From assembly GCF_000298315.2 (NCBI RefSeq), contig NZ_AEYE02000022.1, positions 62,001 to 126,000 of the forward strand: 64,000 nucleotides of DNA, read 5' to 3'. The notes under the pieces were generated by a model that was not told the origin of the DNA, did not search any database, and saw nothing but the letters and a program-made list of their open reading frames with translations. Position 1 is the stretch's first letter. Every line of letters starts with the position of its first letter. Positions 52,200-61,762 of the stretch are shown in pieces. A program made the position numbers and the translations under genes. This DNA is from Rhizobium grahamii CCGE 502 (lineage in GTDB: Bacteria; Pseudomonadota; Alphaproteobacteria; Rhizobiales; Rhizobiaceae).

Positions 52200-54440
52200 T
52201 CAGGTCACGTAGATGATGCCGTAGTCGAGGCCGAAGGGCAGGTATTCTTCCAGGCGCGTACTGAGATTGCGCTCGCGTTGCGGCTGTTTGAGATGGCAGT
52301 AGGCCCCCATCTCCGACCCGTCTTCGGCGCCCGTTGCAATTTCCGGCGGCCCATCCAGCGCCAGCTGCAGGTATGCGGGCTGACCGTAAGGTTCGGCGGT
52401 ATATTCGGGCTTCAGTCGCAATCGAACGCGATCACGGATCTGTTGACGCTCAGCCGCGGTGAGCACAGTCGTCGTCTCGGCGATCTCGATTTCGAGGGCT
52501 TCGGCGAGATCGGGTTGGCAACGATAGCGACGAGGCACACGCGAAAGTGGATGAACGTAGGAAAACCGGACACAGCCCTTCTGGACACGCTCGCAGGTAA
52601 CCAGGTTCTCAAATATGGAGGTTGAGGCGTACTCGATACCGCGCAGGTTTGCCGTCCCCCGCACAGTGCTGCGCTCGGAATAGAGCATTGGACCGGAGGT
52701 ATCGGGGTCCAGATCATCAGGCGCTGGCAAAAGCGCACCGTCGACGATGCTGTCGAGGAGGATCAGATGGCGGGCAAGGCGGGGCAGCGCGATCGCCCCG
52801 CTGATCGAAAAGGCGAGCTCGACCGAGAGCCCTACGTTGAGAGGGGTCGCGGTGGATCCAGCCAGTGCCACTATGCTGGGTTCACCAGCCGGCGCCGATC
52901 CGTCGACGATCCCAAGACCGGGGACCAGGGTGCTATGGACAAGGCGAAGCCGGGAAATGGTGTCTTCCACGCGGACCTGACCTTCGATCAGCAGCCCTGC
53001 GAGCGTCAGGACAAAGTCAGGACGACTGCCCGTCACTGTCATCGCTCCGGTCAGCTGAAGATGCGGACGCATTCCGTCCGCCGCTTCAATTGCCAGGAAC
53101 TCGCCCCGCTGCGACACGTCAAGCTCGATGTTTATGGCTTCAACATAGCTTCGGTTGTCGCTGATGCGGATCAGGGAACGCGGACGGTCGTCATCCTTCC
53201 ATTGCTGCAGGGCCGCACCGATCGTGGAAAAGGTGCCAGGCAGGCCGCTGCCATTCACCAGGTAGGTTGCGGTAAGCTCCGCCCTGACGGGATCCGTCAG
53301 CCATGCCTGGCGCTGGTACGGCCCGCCGCCAAGGTCGGCTGGAAATCCGTAGTGGTAGCTGATCTCCACGACGGGGTCGGTCGAAAACAGAGCGCCGAGG
53401 GCAAAGCGGCCCCGCGCCACGTCGACGAGGACCGTGGCGTCGGCTGGTTGCCTGAAGGTCGACAGATCAGCGCAGCGGATCGAGGCAGCCGGCACCTCGA
53501 TGCCATCGACCACCATGAATATGCTCTGATTTGGAGCGCCGGCTTGCTCTGGCGTCTTGTCGAACGGTCCGTAAAATTCGCTATGGCTGGGTGGCGAGGC
53601 TAATGCGGCACTATCGGCAAGATCCTTGTGAAAACGCGCCGGACGGATCGCCTGCGGCACGTCGAGTTCGGTCGCGAGTTCGGTTTCGACGGCCTCGCGG
53701 CGCCGTGCGGAAAACAATGGCGCCTGGTTGCCAAGCGGACTGAAGTGGTAGCGAAAATCTCCTGCACGCCGCGGCGTCACCTTGTTCAGCGGATAGGCGC
53801 CAAGGCGCCAGAGGAAAAAGCCGATATTGCGGATGTTGTACCAGCCTTCGCTGCGGGATGGCGGGCGTACATCGACGGTGTGACTCATGCCGTCGAACGC
53901 CGAATTCAGGCGTCGGCAGCTTTCAACCTTGCGCAAGTCAGGTGTGAGCGTTTCCATACGAAGCCGGTTGCGAACCGCCTGCGTCCAGAGAAGTCTCCCG
54001 AAGAACTCGACGGCGTGGGTCGGCCAGCCGGTGATGTCGCGGGCAAGCTCCTCGAGCATCGGCAACGTGCCCTTGCGCCGGCGATAGTAGATCGTTCTGG
54101 CGACATCTGCTCTTGTGCGAAGCGCAGGAAGGGGTTCGAGCCGCGGTCCGCGCAGGTCCGGAAAAATCTCACGAGCCGCGCTCGTGACAGGCTCGGGTTC
54201 GCTCGAGGAAAGCCTGATATTGCCGACAAGCTCGCCGATATAGGGGACGACCCAGGGTTCGCACGTCTCGATGAAGGCGTTGGCGTGGAGCTGGCGGATG
54301 TCGTCCTCGATGTCGTCGGCGGCCTTTTCGACGACGCCAAGAAGCGCCTTCAGCGCACCGCCGTTTCGAGCATCCTCGTCGCGCAGATAGGCCGGAAGCA
54401 GGTTGAAGAGCTTGGCGGTGGCGGCGTTGGAATATGCCAT
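52200..54440 (-). CDS. Phage tail protein I-like eCIS baseplate protein
   Basis: The ATG at 54440 lies seven bases after GGAGG; a GTG at 54443 would overlap the previous stop. The 746-residue protein opens MAYSNAATAKLFNLLPAYLR, DEDARNGGALKALLGVVEKA and DDIEDDIRQLHANAFIETCE, PWVVPYIGELVG, then TIYYRRRKGTLPMLEELARD, ITGWPTHAVEFFGRLLWTQA. This is the pattern of tail-I-type (Afp12-like) baseplate proteins of eCIS. The C-terminal 350 residues are beta-rich with no recognised fold. Translation is coupled to the preceding baseplate gene (TGATG). Confidence 0.8.
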   Translation of the reverse strand: MAYSNAATAKLFNLLPAYLRDEDARNGGALKALLGVVEKAADDIEDDIRQLHANAFIETCEPWVVPYIGELVGNIRLSSSEPEPVTSAAREIFPDLRGPRLEPLPALRTRADVARTIYYRRRKGTLPMLEELARDITGWPTHAVEFFGRLLWTQAVRNRLRMETLTPDLRKVESCRRLNSAFDGMSHTVDVRPPSRSEGWYNIRNIGFFLWRLGAYPLNKVTPRRAGDFRYHFSPLGNQAPLFSARRREAVETELATELDVPQAIRPARFHKDLADSAALASPPSHSEFYGPFDKTPEQAGAPNQSIFMVVDGIEVPAASIRCADLSTFRQPADATVLVDVARGRFALGALFSTDPVVEISYHYGFPADLGGGPYQRQAWLTDPVRAELTATYLVNGSGLPGTFSTIGAALQQWKDDDRPRSLIRISDNRSYVEAINIELDVSQRGEFLAIEAADGMRPHLQLTGAMTVTGSRPDFVLTLAGLLIEGQVRVEDTISRLRLVHSTLVPGLGIVDGSAPAGEPSIVALAGSTATPLNVGLSVELAFSISGAIALPRLARHLILLDSIVDGALLPAPDDLDPDTSGPMLYSERSTVRGTANLRGIEYASTSIFENLVTCERVQKGCVRFSYVHPLSRVPRRYRCQPDLAEALEIEIAETTTVLTAAERQQIRDRVRLRLKPEYTAEPYGQPAYLQLALDGPPEIATGAEDGSEMGAYCHLKQPQRERNLSTRLEEYLPFGLDYGIIYVT

Positions 54441-57400
54441 CACAGGGCCTCCACAGCACTGAGCGTCACGTCGCGCGGGTCCTCGATGAAGGCCAGTTCT
54501 GCTGGAAGCACCGGCGGCACGACGCCATTGTCGAAGCCCCGCCTGGCGAACCGGTCGATCAGCAGCGGATCCTTCGGCAGCGGACGGGCGAGAAACAGAC
54601 GGATGTGTTTCTGCAATCTCTCGGAATTGACGGCGCGGATCTTCTGTTCTGCGGGCGTCATTGTCTCGTATCCCTTGAGATGAAAGAGGTCCACATCACA
54701 GGCAACGACGCCTTTTGTCTGTTGCAAAGCCGCGTAGACGTGGCTGAGATGAACAGGCATGCCGGGGATCATCCTGTCGTAGCGGAAGGCTGACATCAAC
54801 GCGGCATGGGCATTCGCCATCACGCCGTCGCGCTCGAAGCGGGGATCGCAAACAATTCGGGCCGAGACGGTAAGCGGCACCTGGGTAAGGCTGGCAAGAT
54901 AAAGCGGCCAGTTGAGATCGCGGGCTCTCGCAAGAGAAGAGGCGAGTTGCGCGAGTTGATCGGCCGGTACCCGTCCCCCTCCTTCACCGAGAACGCTGAT
55001 GTGGACGGCCTTTCCAAGCCCGAGCCAGACCCATGAAACGGTTGCGCGGACAACGAGACGGGTCGATAGCGCCAACCATTCGAAATCCTGAAGGGAAACG
55101 GCTCTTCCGAACGTTCTGACCCCGTTCGGGGCGTTCTTGCGCGCATCGTCGCGATCTTCAGGATCCGCGCCGCCAATCGAGGCCATCGGGTTGGCAACGG
55201 CGCGAAGGCCGACTGGCCTTTCCAACGGCAAGGCGAGTTGCCCGGGACGCATGCGACCCACAAGGCCAAGACCCTTTCGGTACCGTGCAGTAACAGCAAG
55301 GACACCCGTCGGCAGCCTGCGACCCGTGCGCCCGTCACCGAAGCCGACGGTTGAAGCGCCGTCGTCACTTGTTTTCAAGGTATAAACCTCGTCAGATGGC
55401 TTGCGGCCAAAGAGGTTGGGCGTTGCCGACCAGAGCACCCCGTTGACCCTGACCTCAAGGCTCGCGCGACCGAAGAGATTGCCGGGCTCCGGAAGATAGG
55501 TCAGCGGTATCCGCTGCAGCCTGAACTCCGCGAAGCTCTTGGATGCATCTCCATGACCGAGCTGTTCCTCGGGCTGAGTCTCACCGTGGCTGGCATTGGC
55601 GATATTGGCCCTGACGATAACCGCCATCAGCGGTCGTGGCAGGGACGGTGCAAACGACAAGAGAACATGGTCAGGCGCCTCTCCGCCGATCGCCGAAACC
55701 AGCGATGCAGACGTAACGGTCGCGAAATGTTGAACCTCGCCGGCCTCGATCAGGATGCGTCTGCCTTTGCCGAGCTCGACGGTCCCGGGCTTTGCGCGAA
55801 GAACGAGCTGATTGCCCGCGAGTTCTTTCGGGTAGTCGAAGCCCCGCGGCTCGATTGCCCGCGCGCCGACCTGGAGAATCCGGCTTTGTCTTCGATCAAG
55901 CGCTATGGCCACCGGAGCCTCGCGTTTCGTCCAGCCCGCCCAACCGCTCACTTGGCGTGCGTTCTCGACAATGACGTCATCGCCGTTTCGCGCGGCGATC
56001 CGCAGCGTTCCCGAGGCGACCGTGAGCACCGGGTCCGAGGCAAGTTGGGCGTCGACCAGCTGCCATTCGGACCATGCGTTTCCACGTCGTGCGATGACCC
56101 CGAGTGTTTTGTCGACACGTCGGACCGCAATGGCGACCTCGTCTCCGGGAAGTGCAGCGATTGCGGGCTGCCCGGCGAGATTGCCGCCGAAATTGAGCCA
56201 GTCCGTCCACGCCGTTCCTGTCCACCGTCGATGGAGAAGTCCCCCATCGTCTCCACGGGCAACCACATCGATCCGGCCGGGGAGAGTGGAGACGGCAGCC
56301 GGCGCCGATGCAAGGGCGCCGGAAAGGGAAATCCAGGAAGACCACGTTGCCTCCCTTGTTCGCGTCCACAGCGCCCTGTCCGCGCCACGGACGAAGACAT
56401 CGACCCGGCCACCGCCCCAGCTTGTTGCCGATGGCATCGACGTCAGGATGCCGCCGAGTGATGTCCACCCGGATGAAGGGGTCCCGGCACCGATGACCCA
56501 GAGGCGAGCGTCCGTTCCGCGGCCAAAGACGAGGAGTTCTCCGGTGGCAAGCACGATCGCCGCCGGATCGGTTGTCAGGATGCCGCCGTAGTCCACCAGG
56601 GCTTCAAAGCCCCCGGCCGCGCGCGTCAGTCCGATCAGCGCCCGCTCGGCATTCCTGACGAAAAGCCTGCTGGAGGATGAGGTCGCCACCAGGACCGGGT
56701 TGCCGGTCACTCTCACGGAATCTATCGACTGTGTTGCTGCGCTGAAGCCCGACATTGGGAGGAAAGCGACGAGCCTGTTTGCCCCGTCGCGACTGACGAT
56801 CTCGGTCTGCGATCCAGCAGCAAGAGCAGGCCGGCCCGAAAATGTTCGCGCAAAGCGGGCATGGGTTACTGTCTGGGAAAGCTGCGCAACATCGAGACCA
56901 TCGGTGGTGGAAACGGTAGCGATTCCCTCACGCGTCGCGTCGACAGTTGCGGTGAGCTGGCGGGGGGTGGCGCCGCCCGTGTTGATCAAGACACGCGTGC
57001 CCGGCGACAGACCGTGTATGCTGGTTTCCAGCGCATAGAACCCGTCCCCCGACGGCGTCAGTACGTCGCTGATGGCATGCGTTGACCAGCGCTTGTCCGG
57101 CTCGATCGAAGGACTGGTGGAATAAAGCTGTACTGTCGTCGGAGCATTGCATCCAAACAACGCCAGGCGCCGCTCGAATTTGCGTAGCTCTGTGCGGTCT
57201 GCCGCGAAACCACTGGCCTGTATCGGTGGAGTGAAACGCAGTGCAAGACCGCCCCATTCGCCTTCAATCGCCTCGACGCGTTTTTCCTCGAACAGTTCGC
57301 CATCGAAGAGGGCGAGCACATCACCGATCCTCAGATCGGCCGGTCGTTCAGCAAGCGCAAATCCCGCGCGGCCGGCAGCAAACGCTGAAAACGCCATAGG

Positions 57401-57931
57401 CACAGCGAAAGCGCGCGCCGCATTGAGATCGCCATGCGCAACCAGTTCCTCGATCGTCTCGTATGTCTGCGGAACCTCATCCTGTCCCGGGATCGACATG
57501 ACAGGCAGACCCTTGCGGATGCGCACCCGCGCGCCTTCCTCAAGTTCGAAAGCAAGCATTGCGGTGGCGGCAAGCCCTGGAGAAAGCTCATGCCCGATCA
57601 GCCGGACGAGTTGTTCGACCGAGGCTCGCTCCCGCGCCGTGCCGAGGAAGTATTCGTTGGCGATCCGTTCGCTGTAGAAGGTCATGACGTCGGCCATCGC
57701 CGAAAACATCTCGATCAGCGAAACCGCATAGTCATCCGGTTCGCGTGATGTCAGCTGCGACAGGGCCGGGTTCTTCGCAATCTCCTCGAGCATCTTCAGG
57801 CGAAAGCTCGAAAAGGTTCCGATGCGATATGAGAGGGCATTGAGGCCCGGACGGTTGAAGACCGCGAGTGGGACAAGCGGAGCATCGCTCCCGCAGCCGC
57901 AGAAAGGATCAATACAGGCGCTGCCCATCAT
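54440..57931 (-). CDS. eCIS baseplate-J protein with inserted lectin-like beta-propeller
   Basis: The 1163-residue protein has an N-terminal baseplate part (FRLKMLEEIAKNPALSQLTS, EPDDYAVSLIEMFSAMADVM, TFYSERIANEYFLGTARERA) and the classical C-terminal baseplate J segment (VGFGDGRTGRRLPTGVLAVT, SIGGADPEDRDDARKNAPNG, VRTFGRAVSLQDFEWLALST). Between them, about residues 405-670 are six repeats of about 45 residues with a W-x-x-W/GG and RGxDxALW pattern (for example GWTSLGGILTSMPSATSWGG, RVDVFVRGADRALWTRTREA). This is like the fucose-binding PLL-type bladed propellers of Photorhabdus. The insertion is unusual for a baseplate protein. Its stop overlaps the next gene and its start overlaps the preceding stop as ATGA. 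Confidence 0.82.
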   Translation of the reverse strand: MMGSACIDPFCGCGSDAPLVPLAVFNRPGLNALSYRIGTFSSFRLKMLEEIAKNPALSQLTSREPDDYAVSLIEMFSAMADVMTFYSERIANEYFLGTARERASVEQLVRLIGHELSPGLAATAMLAFELEEGARVRIRKGLPVMSIPGQDEVPQTYETIEELVAHGDLNAARAFAVPMAFSAFAAGRAGFALAERPADLRIGDVLALFDGELFEEKRVEAIEGEWGGLALRFTPPIQASGFAADRTELRKFERRLALFGCNAPTTVQLYSTSPSIEPDKRWSTHAISDVLTPSGDGFYALETSIHGLSPGTRVLINTGGATPRQLTATVDATREGIATVSTTDGLDVAQLSQTVTHARFARTFSGRPALAAGSQTEIVSRDGANRLVAFLPMSGFSAATQSIDSVRVTGNPVLVATSSSSRLFVRNAERALIGLTRAAGGFEALVDYGGILTTDPAAIVLATGELLVFGRGTDARLWVIGAGTPSSGWTSLGGILTSMPSATSWGGGRVDVFVRGADRALWTRTREATWSSWISLSGALASAPAAVSTLPGRIDVVARGDDGGLLHRRWTGTAWTDWLNFGGNLAGQPAIAALPGDEVAIAVRRVDKTLGVIARRGNAWSEWQLVDAQLASDPVLTVASGTLRIAARNGDDVIVENARQVSGWAGWTKREAPVAIALDRRQSRILQVGARAIEPRGFDYPKELAGNQLVLRAKPGTVELGKGRRILIEAGEVQHFATVTSASLVSAIGGEAPDHVLLSFAPSLPRPLMAVIVRANIANASHGETQPEEQLGHGDASKSFAEFRLQRIPLTYLPEPGNLFGRASLEVRVNGVLWSATPNLFGRKPSDEVYTLKTSDDGASTVGFGDGRTGRRLPTGVLAVTARYRKGLGLVGRMRPGQLALPLERPVGLRAVANPMASIGGADPEDRDDARKNAPNGVRTFGRAVSLQDFEWLALSTRLVVRATVSWVWLGLGKAVHISVLGEGGGRVPADQLAQLASSLARARDLNWPLYLASLTQVPLTVSARIVCDPRFERDGVMANAHAALMSAFRYDRMIPGMPVHLSHVYAALQQTKGVVACDVDLFHLKGYETMTPAEQKIRAVNSERLQKHIRLFLARPLPKDPLLIDRFARRGFDNGVVPPVLPAELAFIEDPRDVTLSAVEAL
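55922..56719 (-). repeat. Repeats encoding the propeller inserted in the baseplate protein
   Basis: About six tandem protein repeats of some 45 residues, visible by the periodic W, GG and RG-D patterns. At DNA level they have diverged, so they are old repeats. Confidence 0.65.
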
Positions 57932-60351
57932 CGTGCTCCCGCCGTTTCGAGGACGAGCACGCCAAATTCGGGAGCGCTCAGGTTGTTGTCGAGCCGCGCT
58001 ATCTCAAAGGCGCCGATATCGATGACGCCCCGGTCTAGCCAATCGCGCTGCGGCTCCCAGTAGCGCTTGAAACGCGTCACGTTCGCCGACTCCAGGCCCT
58101 CGATCGGTTCGATCGCCGCGTAGATTTCAGACAGGTACACCGGCTTGCCGAAGCGCGCGCCAAGCTGGCCGAAGAAGTCTTCCATGGTTTTCTGGACGGC
58201 GGCCGCGACGTCACCTGGAAAATAGCCACGGGCGATGCAAAGTGTCATGGCAATTTCGATCGGAACGTAGACCGCGCTCGTCACCGCGAGGTCATAACCT
58301 GCGAGCTTGAACCTCCGAAGATGGCCGTAAATCCGTCCGGCGAAGCGACTTTCCAGAGCAAAGCCGCCCCCAGCCATCGGCAGGAGATCGCGTTCGTCGC
58401 GAGGATGAATGGCGACGAAGATGGTGTGCCAGCTGCCTGTCCAGCCGAAGACGGCGCGCGCATCCAGAACGTCCATGTGCCTGAGTGCGGCGTCGCGCCA
58501 GTCATTCTCAGTGACGGCACGAAACTGTTCGGCCCGGAACGCGGCCGGAGCAAGCCGTTTCACCTCGGCCGTCGATTGTGGGTCTGTTCCGCCGGTTGCC
58601 GAAAGAGGCTGGTATACGCCATCGACCACGCCTGCAGCGGCGGCGATATGGAAAATCGAGCCGCTACCGATGTTGCCGGCACTGCCGTTTCCAATGCGCA
58701 TGGTCAGCTGCGCGCGCTCCGTTGCGCGCGGCATGCGTCCATAAATGTCGTCGCCGAAGCGCAGTGTCGGTGCGCCATCATTGCTGACCTCGGCAACGAA
58801 GTCGCGGGCGTACGGCGTGCTGTCGAAAAGGTCAGGGACCGCTGACCAGGTCTGGTCTTCCTGTCCGGCAGCTGAGAGAAGCAGTTCGATGGCAGGCCCA
58901 TGGGTGGTCTGCGTCAACGGCGATGCGGGCACGTCCAACGTTGCAAGCGGATAGCGGCTGCCCGCTTCCGCCGGCAGATCGAGTTCGCCGCGCGCCGAAT
59001 CCAGAAAGATCGTGAGCCCGTGGTCGGCGACGACGATATTGCCCCGCGCGACCGTGACCGGATCAATCGGAAGAAGATCAGCCCCAATAGCGGAAATCTG
59101 CACGGCTTCGGGAAGGGCTTGTGAAGTGCTCCATCTCACTCGTAGCAGTGGCAGGGCTGCGTCCGCGGCACTGAGGCGTGGTGCGAGCAGGTCCGTCAGT
59201 GCCTCGTCCGTCGTCTCCGATACCTCGACGAGCTCAACGACCCACCGATGTGAAGCGTTTCTATCGACGGCCTCTCCGGTCCTGGCGCTCCTGACCTCTT
59301 CCAGAAGGAGAAGATCGCCAGCAACGAGCGACGGGCGTGTCGCGTGGCCATCGCCCGACAGGTGATAGAGATGCACGTCGGTGCAGCCAGCGCCAAGGCA
59401 GCACTCGCCATTGCCGAATGTGTGGATGCGCAGCTCGTTCAGCTCCGGCCGAACCGGAAGCTCCGCCTCCGTCTCAAAGATGACGACGTCTGACAAGGCC
59501 GGATCTTCAGCAAAACCCGCATCCTTCGGAATGACTGTTCCGGGCAGGTCGGTCGCGCCGGTAAGAGGACGGGCGATCCGGGTGCACAGCCTCGTGCCGG
59601 CATCGACGATGCCCGCCGAGACCGAATTCAAATGGACGTAGGTTCGCGCATTGGCGCCGTCGTGCATGGGGTAGTCGACCAGCCGGGTGTGTCGCTTGAC
59701 CGAGACACGGTGCAAGGCGGTATCGAGGTAAGCCTCCGTTGCGGCCGCATCCTGGAAATAGCTGAGATAGTCACCGACATAGGCGAAGAGTTCGACCAGG
59801 GAGACGCCAAGATCGGAGGGCAGGCGCTCCGTCCAGGCGGTATTGCGTGCGCTGACAAAGTCGAGAAGCATCCGCCTGAAGCTCTGGTAATCGCGCGCAA
59901 GATAGTCGAGGGCAGGTTCTTCCACGGCGGCCTCAGTACAGTCGCAGTCGCTTCGGCAATCGAAGGGCGACGGGCAGGCTGCCTTGAAACCGAAGCTTAC
60001 CTCGCTGAGTTCCATATCCACTGCCGGATGCTGCACGCCCACGGCGTAGGTCGAAAAATCGCCCTCGGCACTCAGCATCAGGATCACCGACTTTGGTGCC
60101 GCCGCCGGCAGGACGATCGACTCCACAGTTATCCCGGTGATGCGGATGCCACCCGTAATGCTGAAATGGCTCTTGTCGAGAACCGGCGAAGCTGGCCTCG
60201 CTTTTACAAAAGTGACAGTGAGCTGGCGCGTGCCCGGCGTGCGCGTGTATTCGACGAAATCAATGCCGTTCAGCGGATGGGCAGTGCTCGCAAGCATCCC
60301 GCGACGCTTGTCCTCCCCGCAGTCGATCAACCCCTGCCGCAAGCGTGTCAT
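57928..60351 (-). CDS. eCIS putative baseplate assembly protein (baseplate J, Afp11-like)
   Basis: From ATG 60351, which has GAGGAGG upstream, 807 residues; the open frame continues to 60420 inside the gp25 gene. The protein matches the 'putative baseplate assembly protein' family: DYLARDYQSFRRMLLDFVSA, GVSLVELFAYVGDYLSYFQD, AAATEAYLDTALHRVSVKRH, and the J-like YQPLSATGGTDPQSTAEVKR, LAPAAFRAEQFRAVTENDWR. In Afp/PVC this protein forms the outer baseplate wedge. It is translationally coupled to the next gene (ATGA). Confidence 0.88.
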   Translation of the reverse strand: MTRLRQGLIDCGEDKRRGMLASTAHPLNGIDFVEYTRTPGTRQLTVTFVKARPASPVLDKSHFSITGGIRITGITVESIVLPAAAPKSVILMLSAEGDFSTYAVGVQHPAVDMELSEVSFGFKAACPSPFDCRSDCDCTEAAVEEPALDYLARDYQSFRRMLLDFVSARNTAWTERLPSDLGVSLVELFAYVGDYLSYFQDAAATEAYLDTALHRVSVKRHTRLVDYPMHDGANARTYVHLNSVSAGIVDAGTRLCTRIARPLTGATDLPGTVIPKDAGFAEDPALSDVVIFETEAELPVRPELNELRIHTFGNGECCLGAGCTDVHLYHLSGDGHATRPSLVAGDLLLLEEVRSARTGEAVDRNASHRWVVELVEVSETTDEALTDLLAPRLSAADAALPLLRVRWSTSQALPEAVQISAIGADLLPIDPVTVARGNIVVADHGLTIFLDSARGELDLPAEAGSRYPLATLDVPASPLTQTTHGPAIELLLSAAGQEDQTWSAVPDLFDSTPYARDFVAEVSNDGAPTLRFGDDIYGRMPRATERAQLTMRIGNGSAGNIGSGSIFHIAAAAGVVDGVYQPLSATGGTDPQSTAEVKRLAPAAFRAEQFRAVTENDWRDAALRHMDVLDARAVFGWTGSWHTIFVAIHPRDERDLLPMAGGGFALESRFAGRIYGHLRRFKLAGYDLAVTSAVYVPIEIAMTLCIARGYFPGDVAAAVQKTMEDFFGQLGARFGKPVYLSEIYAAIEPIEGLESANVTRFKRYWEPQRDWLDRGVIDIGAFEIARLDNNLSAPEFGVLVLETAGAR

Positions 60352-60361
60352 TGCCCCCTCC

Positions 60362-60736
60362 TCAGCCGGACTGTCGCACGAACAGGTCGAGACGGCGTTC
60401 GCCAGTGTCGATCCGCACATAGGAAATTTCGATCTCGAGGGTGGAGTCGTCTGCGCGAACCCCGACGGATTCGATCGTGATGACTGTATCGAGCCACCGG
60501 ATCAGCGAGCCGTGAACGAGAGCCTCAACGGCTGCGACCAGCGCATCCGAAGAGGGCGCAAAAACGAGTTGCTTCAACCCGCAGCCAAAATCCGGTCTGT
60601 TGACCCGCTCGCCAGGTTCGGTGAAAAGGACGAGCTTGATCATGTCCTTGATGTGATCGTCGTCGTCGGTCGTTCGCGTCCGCCCTTGCGCGTCGATGCC
60701 GAATGGAACGTCGAGATGGCGGGAAAAAGCGTTCAT
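60362..60736 (-). CDS. gp25-like baseplate wedge protein (Afp9-like)
   Basis: The 124-residue protein contains the gp25/lysozyme-like pattern IKDMIKLVLFTEPGERVNRP followed by DFGCGLKQLVFAP and RWLDTVITIESVGVRADDST. GPW/gp25 proteins initiate sheath assembly at the baseplate in phages, T6SS (TssE) and eCIS (Afp9). The conserved EPGER motif of the family is present. It starts four bases after the 95-residue gene. Confidence 0.9.
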   Translation of the reverse strand: MNAFSRHLDVPFGIDAQGRTRTTDDDDHIKDMIKLVLFTEPGERVNRPDFGCGLKQLVFAPSSDALVAAVEALVHGSLIRWLDTVITIESVGVRADDSTLEIEISYVRIDTGERRLDLFVRQSG

Positions 60737-60739
60737 TGG

Positions 60740-61027
60740 TCATATCACCTCGATGGTGTTGACGCGGATCGTTGTGCCGCCGATCGCAGGCATCAGCTTG
60801 AAGGATTCCGGATGGGCGGCGAGATGCAGCACAACGCCACGAGCGATCGCGACGAACATACGGCGCCGCGCGCGTACGTCCCGGTCCGTGTTCGACGTCG
60901 AAAGAGGCTCCAGATCGTCGAGCACCAGGAGCTTGTTCAGTTCCTTCTCCATTGCTTCGGCCATCGAGTTGACGAAGCTGGTGGCATCGGTTGGATCGGA
61001 CGTGAAATTCCCTGGTTTGATCGCCAT
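60740..61027 (-). CDS. Conserved small eCIS-locus protein, function unknown
   Basis: The 95-residue protein (start MAIKPGNFTSDPTDATSFVN) lies between the spike and gp25 genes with gaps of nine and three bases. It is predicted helical in the middle (FVNSMAEAMEKELNKLLVLD) then short strands (RMFVAIARGVVLHLAAHPES, TTIRVNTIEVI). It has no PAAR motif and is too short for known Afp10 tips. Its conserved position suggests a structural or assembly role. Confidence 0.65.
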   Translation of the reverse strand: MAIKPGNFTSDPTDATSFVNSMAEAMEKELNKLLVLDDLEPLSTSNTDRDVRARRRMFVAIARGVVLHLAAHPESFKLMPAIGGTTIRVNTIEVI

Positions 61028-61036
61028 CGTGAACCC

Positions 61037-61750
61037 CTAATCCAGTGTGACCTTGGTTGAGAGAAGAGACGGCGGTGGGGGCATCATCTGGACCACAGAC
61101 GGTGCCGGCGTCACGGGAAGGATCCCTGCCGCCATCTGCCCCACGTGCAAGTGCGTGTTGAAGATTGTCACCAGCGTGTTCAGATAGGTCATCAGCTGGT
61201 CGCCATGGACCGCCGGATGAAATGCCACCGGGCTGCCCTCGAAAATCTTGCTGCTTTCGAAGACAACCTTGGCGACACCGCGCACGGTCACGGTCGATTG
61301 TTTGACATCGAGCACGATCTGGTTGGCCCCGGCCGGATCCGAGAGAGTGATCGTCTGTTGCTTGTCATCAAGCGCGATGGTCAGCCCGAGATCGCTGCGC
61401 CAGACCTTGGTCATGGGATCGGGTGGAGAGGCGGGTGGTGCCATGGGGGCCTCGGCCACACCCCAATAGCAGCCGGCAAAAATTGGTCGCGAAATGTCCC
61501 CGCCTTCGAACTCGATCCATACACCGGCACCGACCGGCGGCAGCGAGAAGAAGCCTGATGTCGTTCCCGCGTAGGGCGCACAGGGGGTTGCCCAGCCCGT
61601 CTCGAAATCCTCGAGCAGCGACGGAATGCGCGCCTTGATGCGGCCAAGCCTGCTTGGATCATTCACATCAGTCGCAATCCCGCGATACTTGCCATAGAAG
61701 CGCTCGTAGTGGGCTTGGCTTTGATCGGCGGCGGCCTGGAAATCGTGCAC
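61037..61750 (-). CDS. gp5/VgrG-like spike protein with OB fold
   Basis: At 237 residues it corresponds to the phage baseplate assembly protein V / gp5 module. Evidence: YGKYRGIATDVNDPSRLGRI, KARIPSLLEDFETGWATPCA, GVWIEFEGGDISRPIFAGCY, all typical of the OB-fold domain of VgrG and Afp8, followed by short beta repeats (TKVWRSDLGLTIALDDKQQT, ITLSDPAGANQIVLDVKQST). In Afp8 this domain is fused to a gp27-like hub; here the hub is the separate preceding gene. The tip may need a separate cap protein. Confidence 0.85.
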   Translation of the reverse strand: MHDFQAAADQSQAHYERFYGKYRGIATDVNDPSRLGRIKARIPSLLEDFETGWATPCAPYAGTTSGFFSLPPVGAGVWIEFEGGDISRPIFAGCYWGVAEAPMAPPASPPDPMTKVWRSDLGLTIALDDKQQTITLSDPAGANQIVLDVKQSTVTVRGVAKVVFESSKIFEGSPVAFHPAVHGDQLMTYLNTLVTIFNTHLHVGQMAAGILPVTPAPSVVQMMPPPPSLLSTKVTLD

Positions 61751-61762
61751 GTCCTGCTCCTC

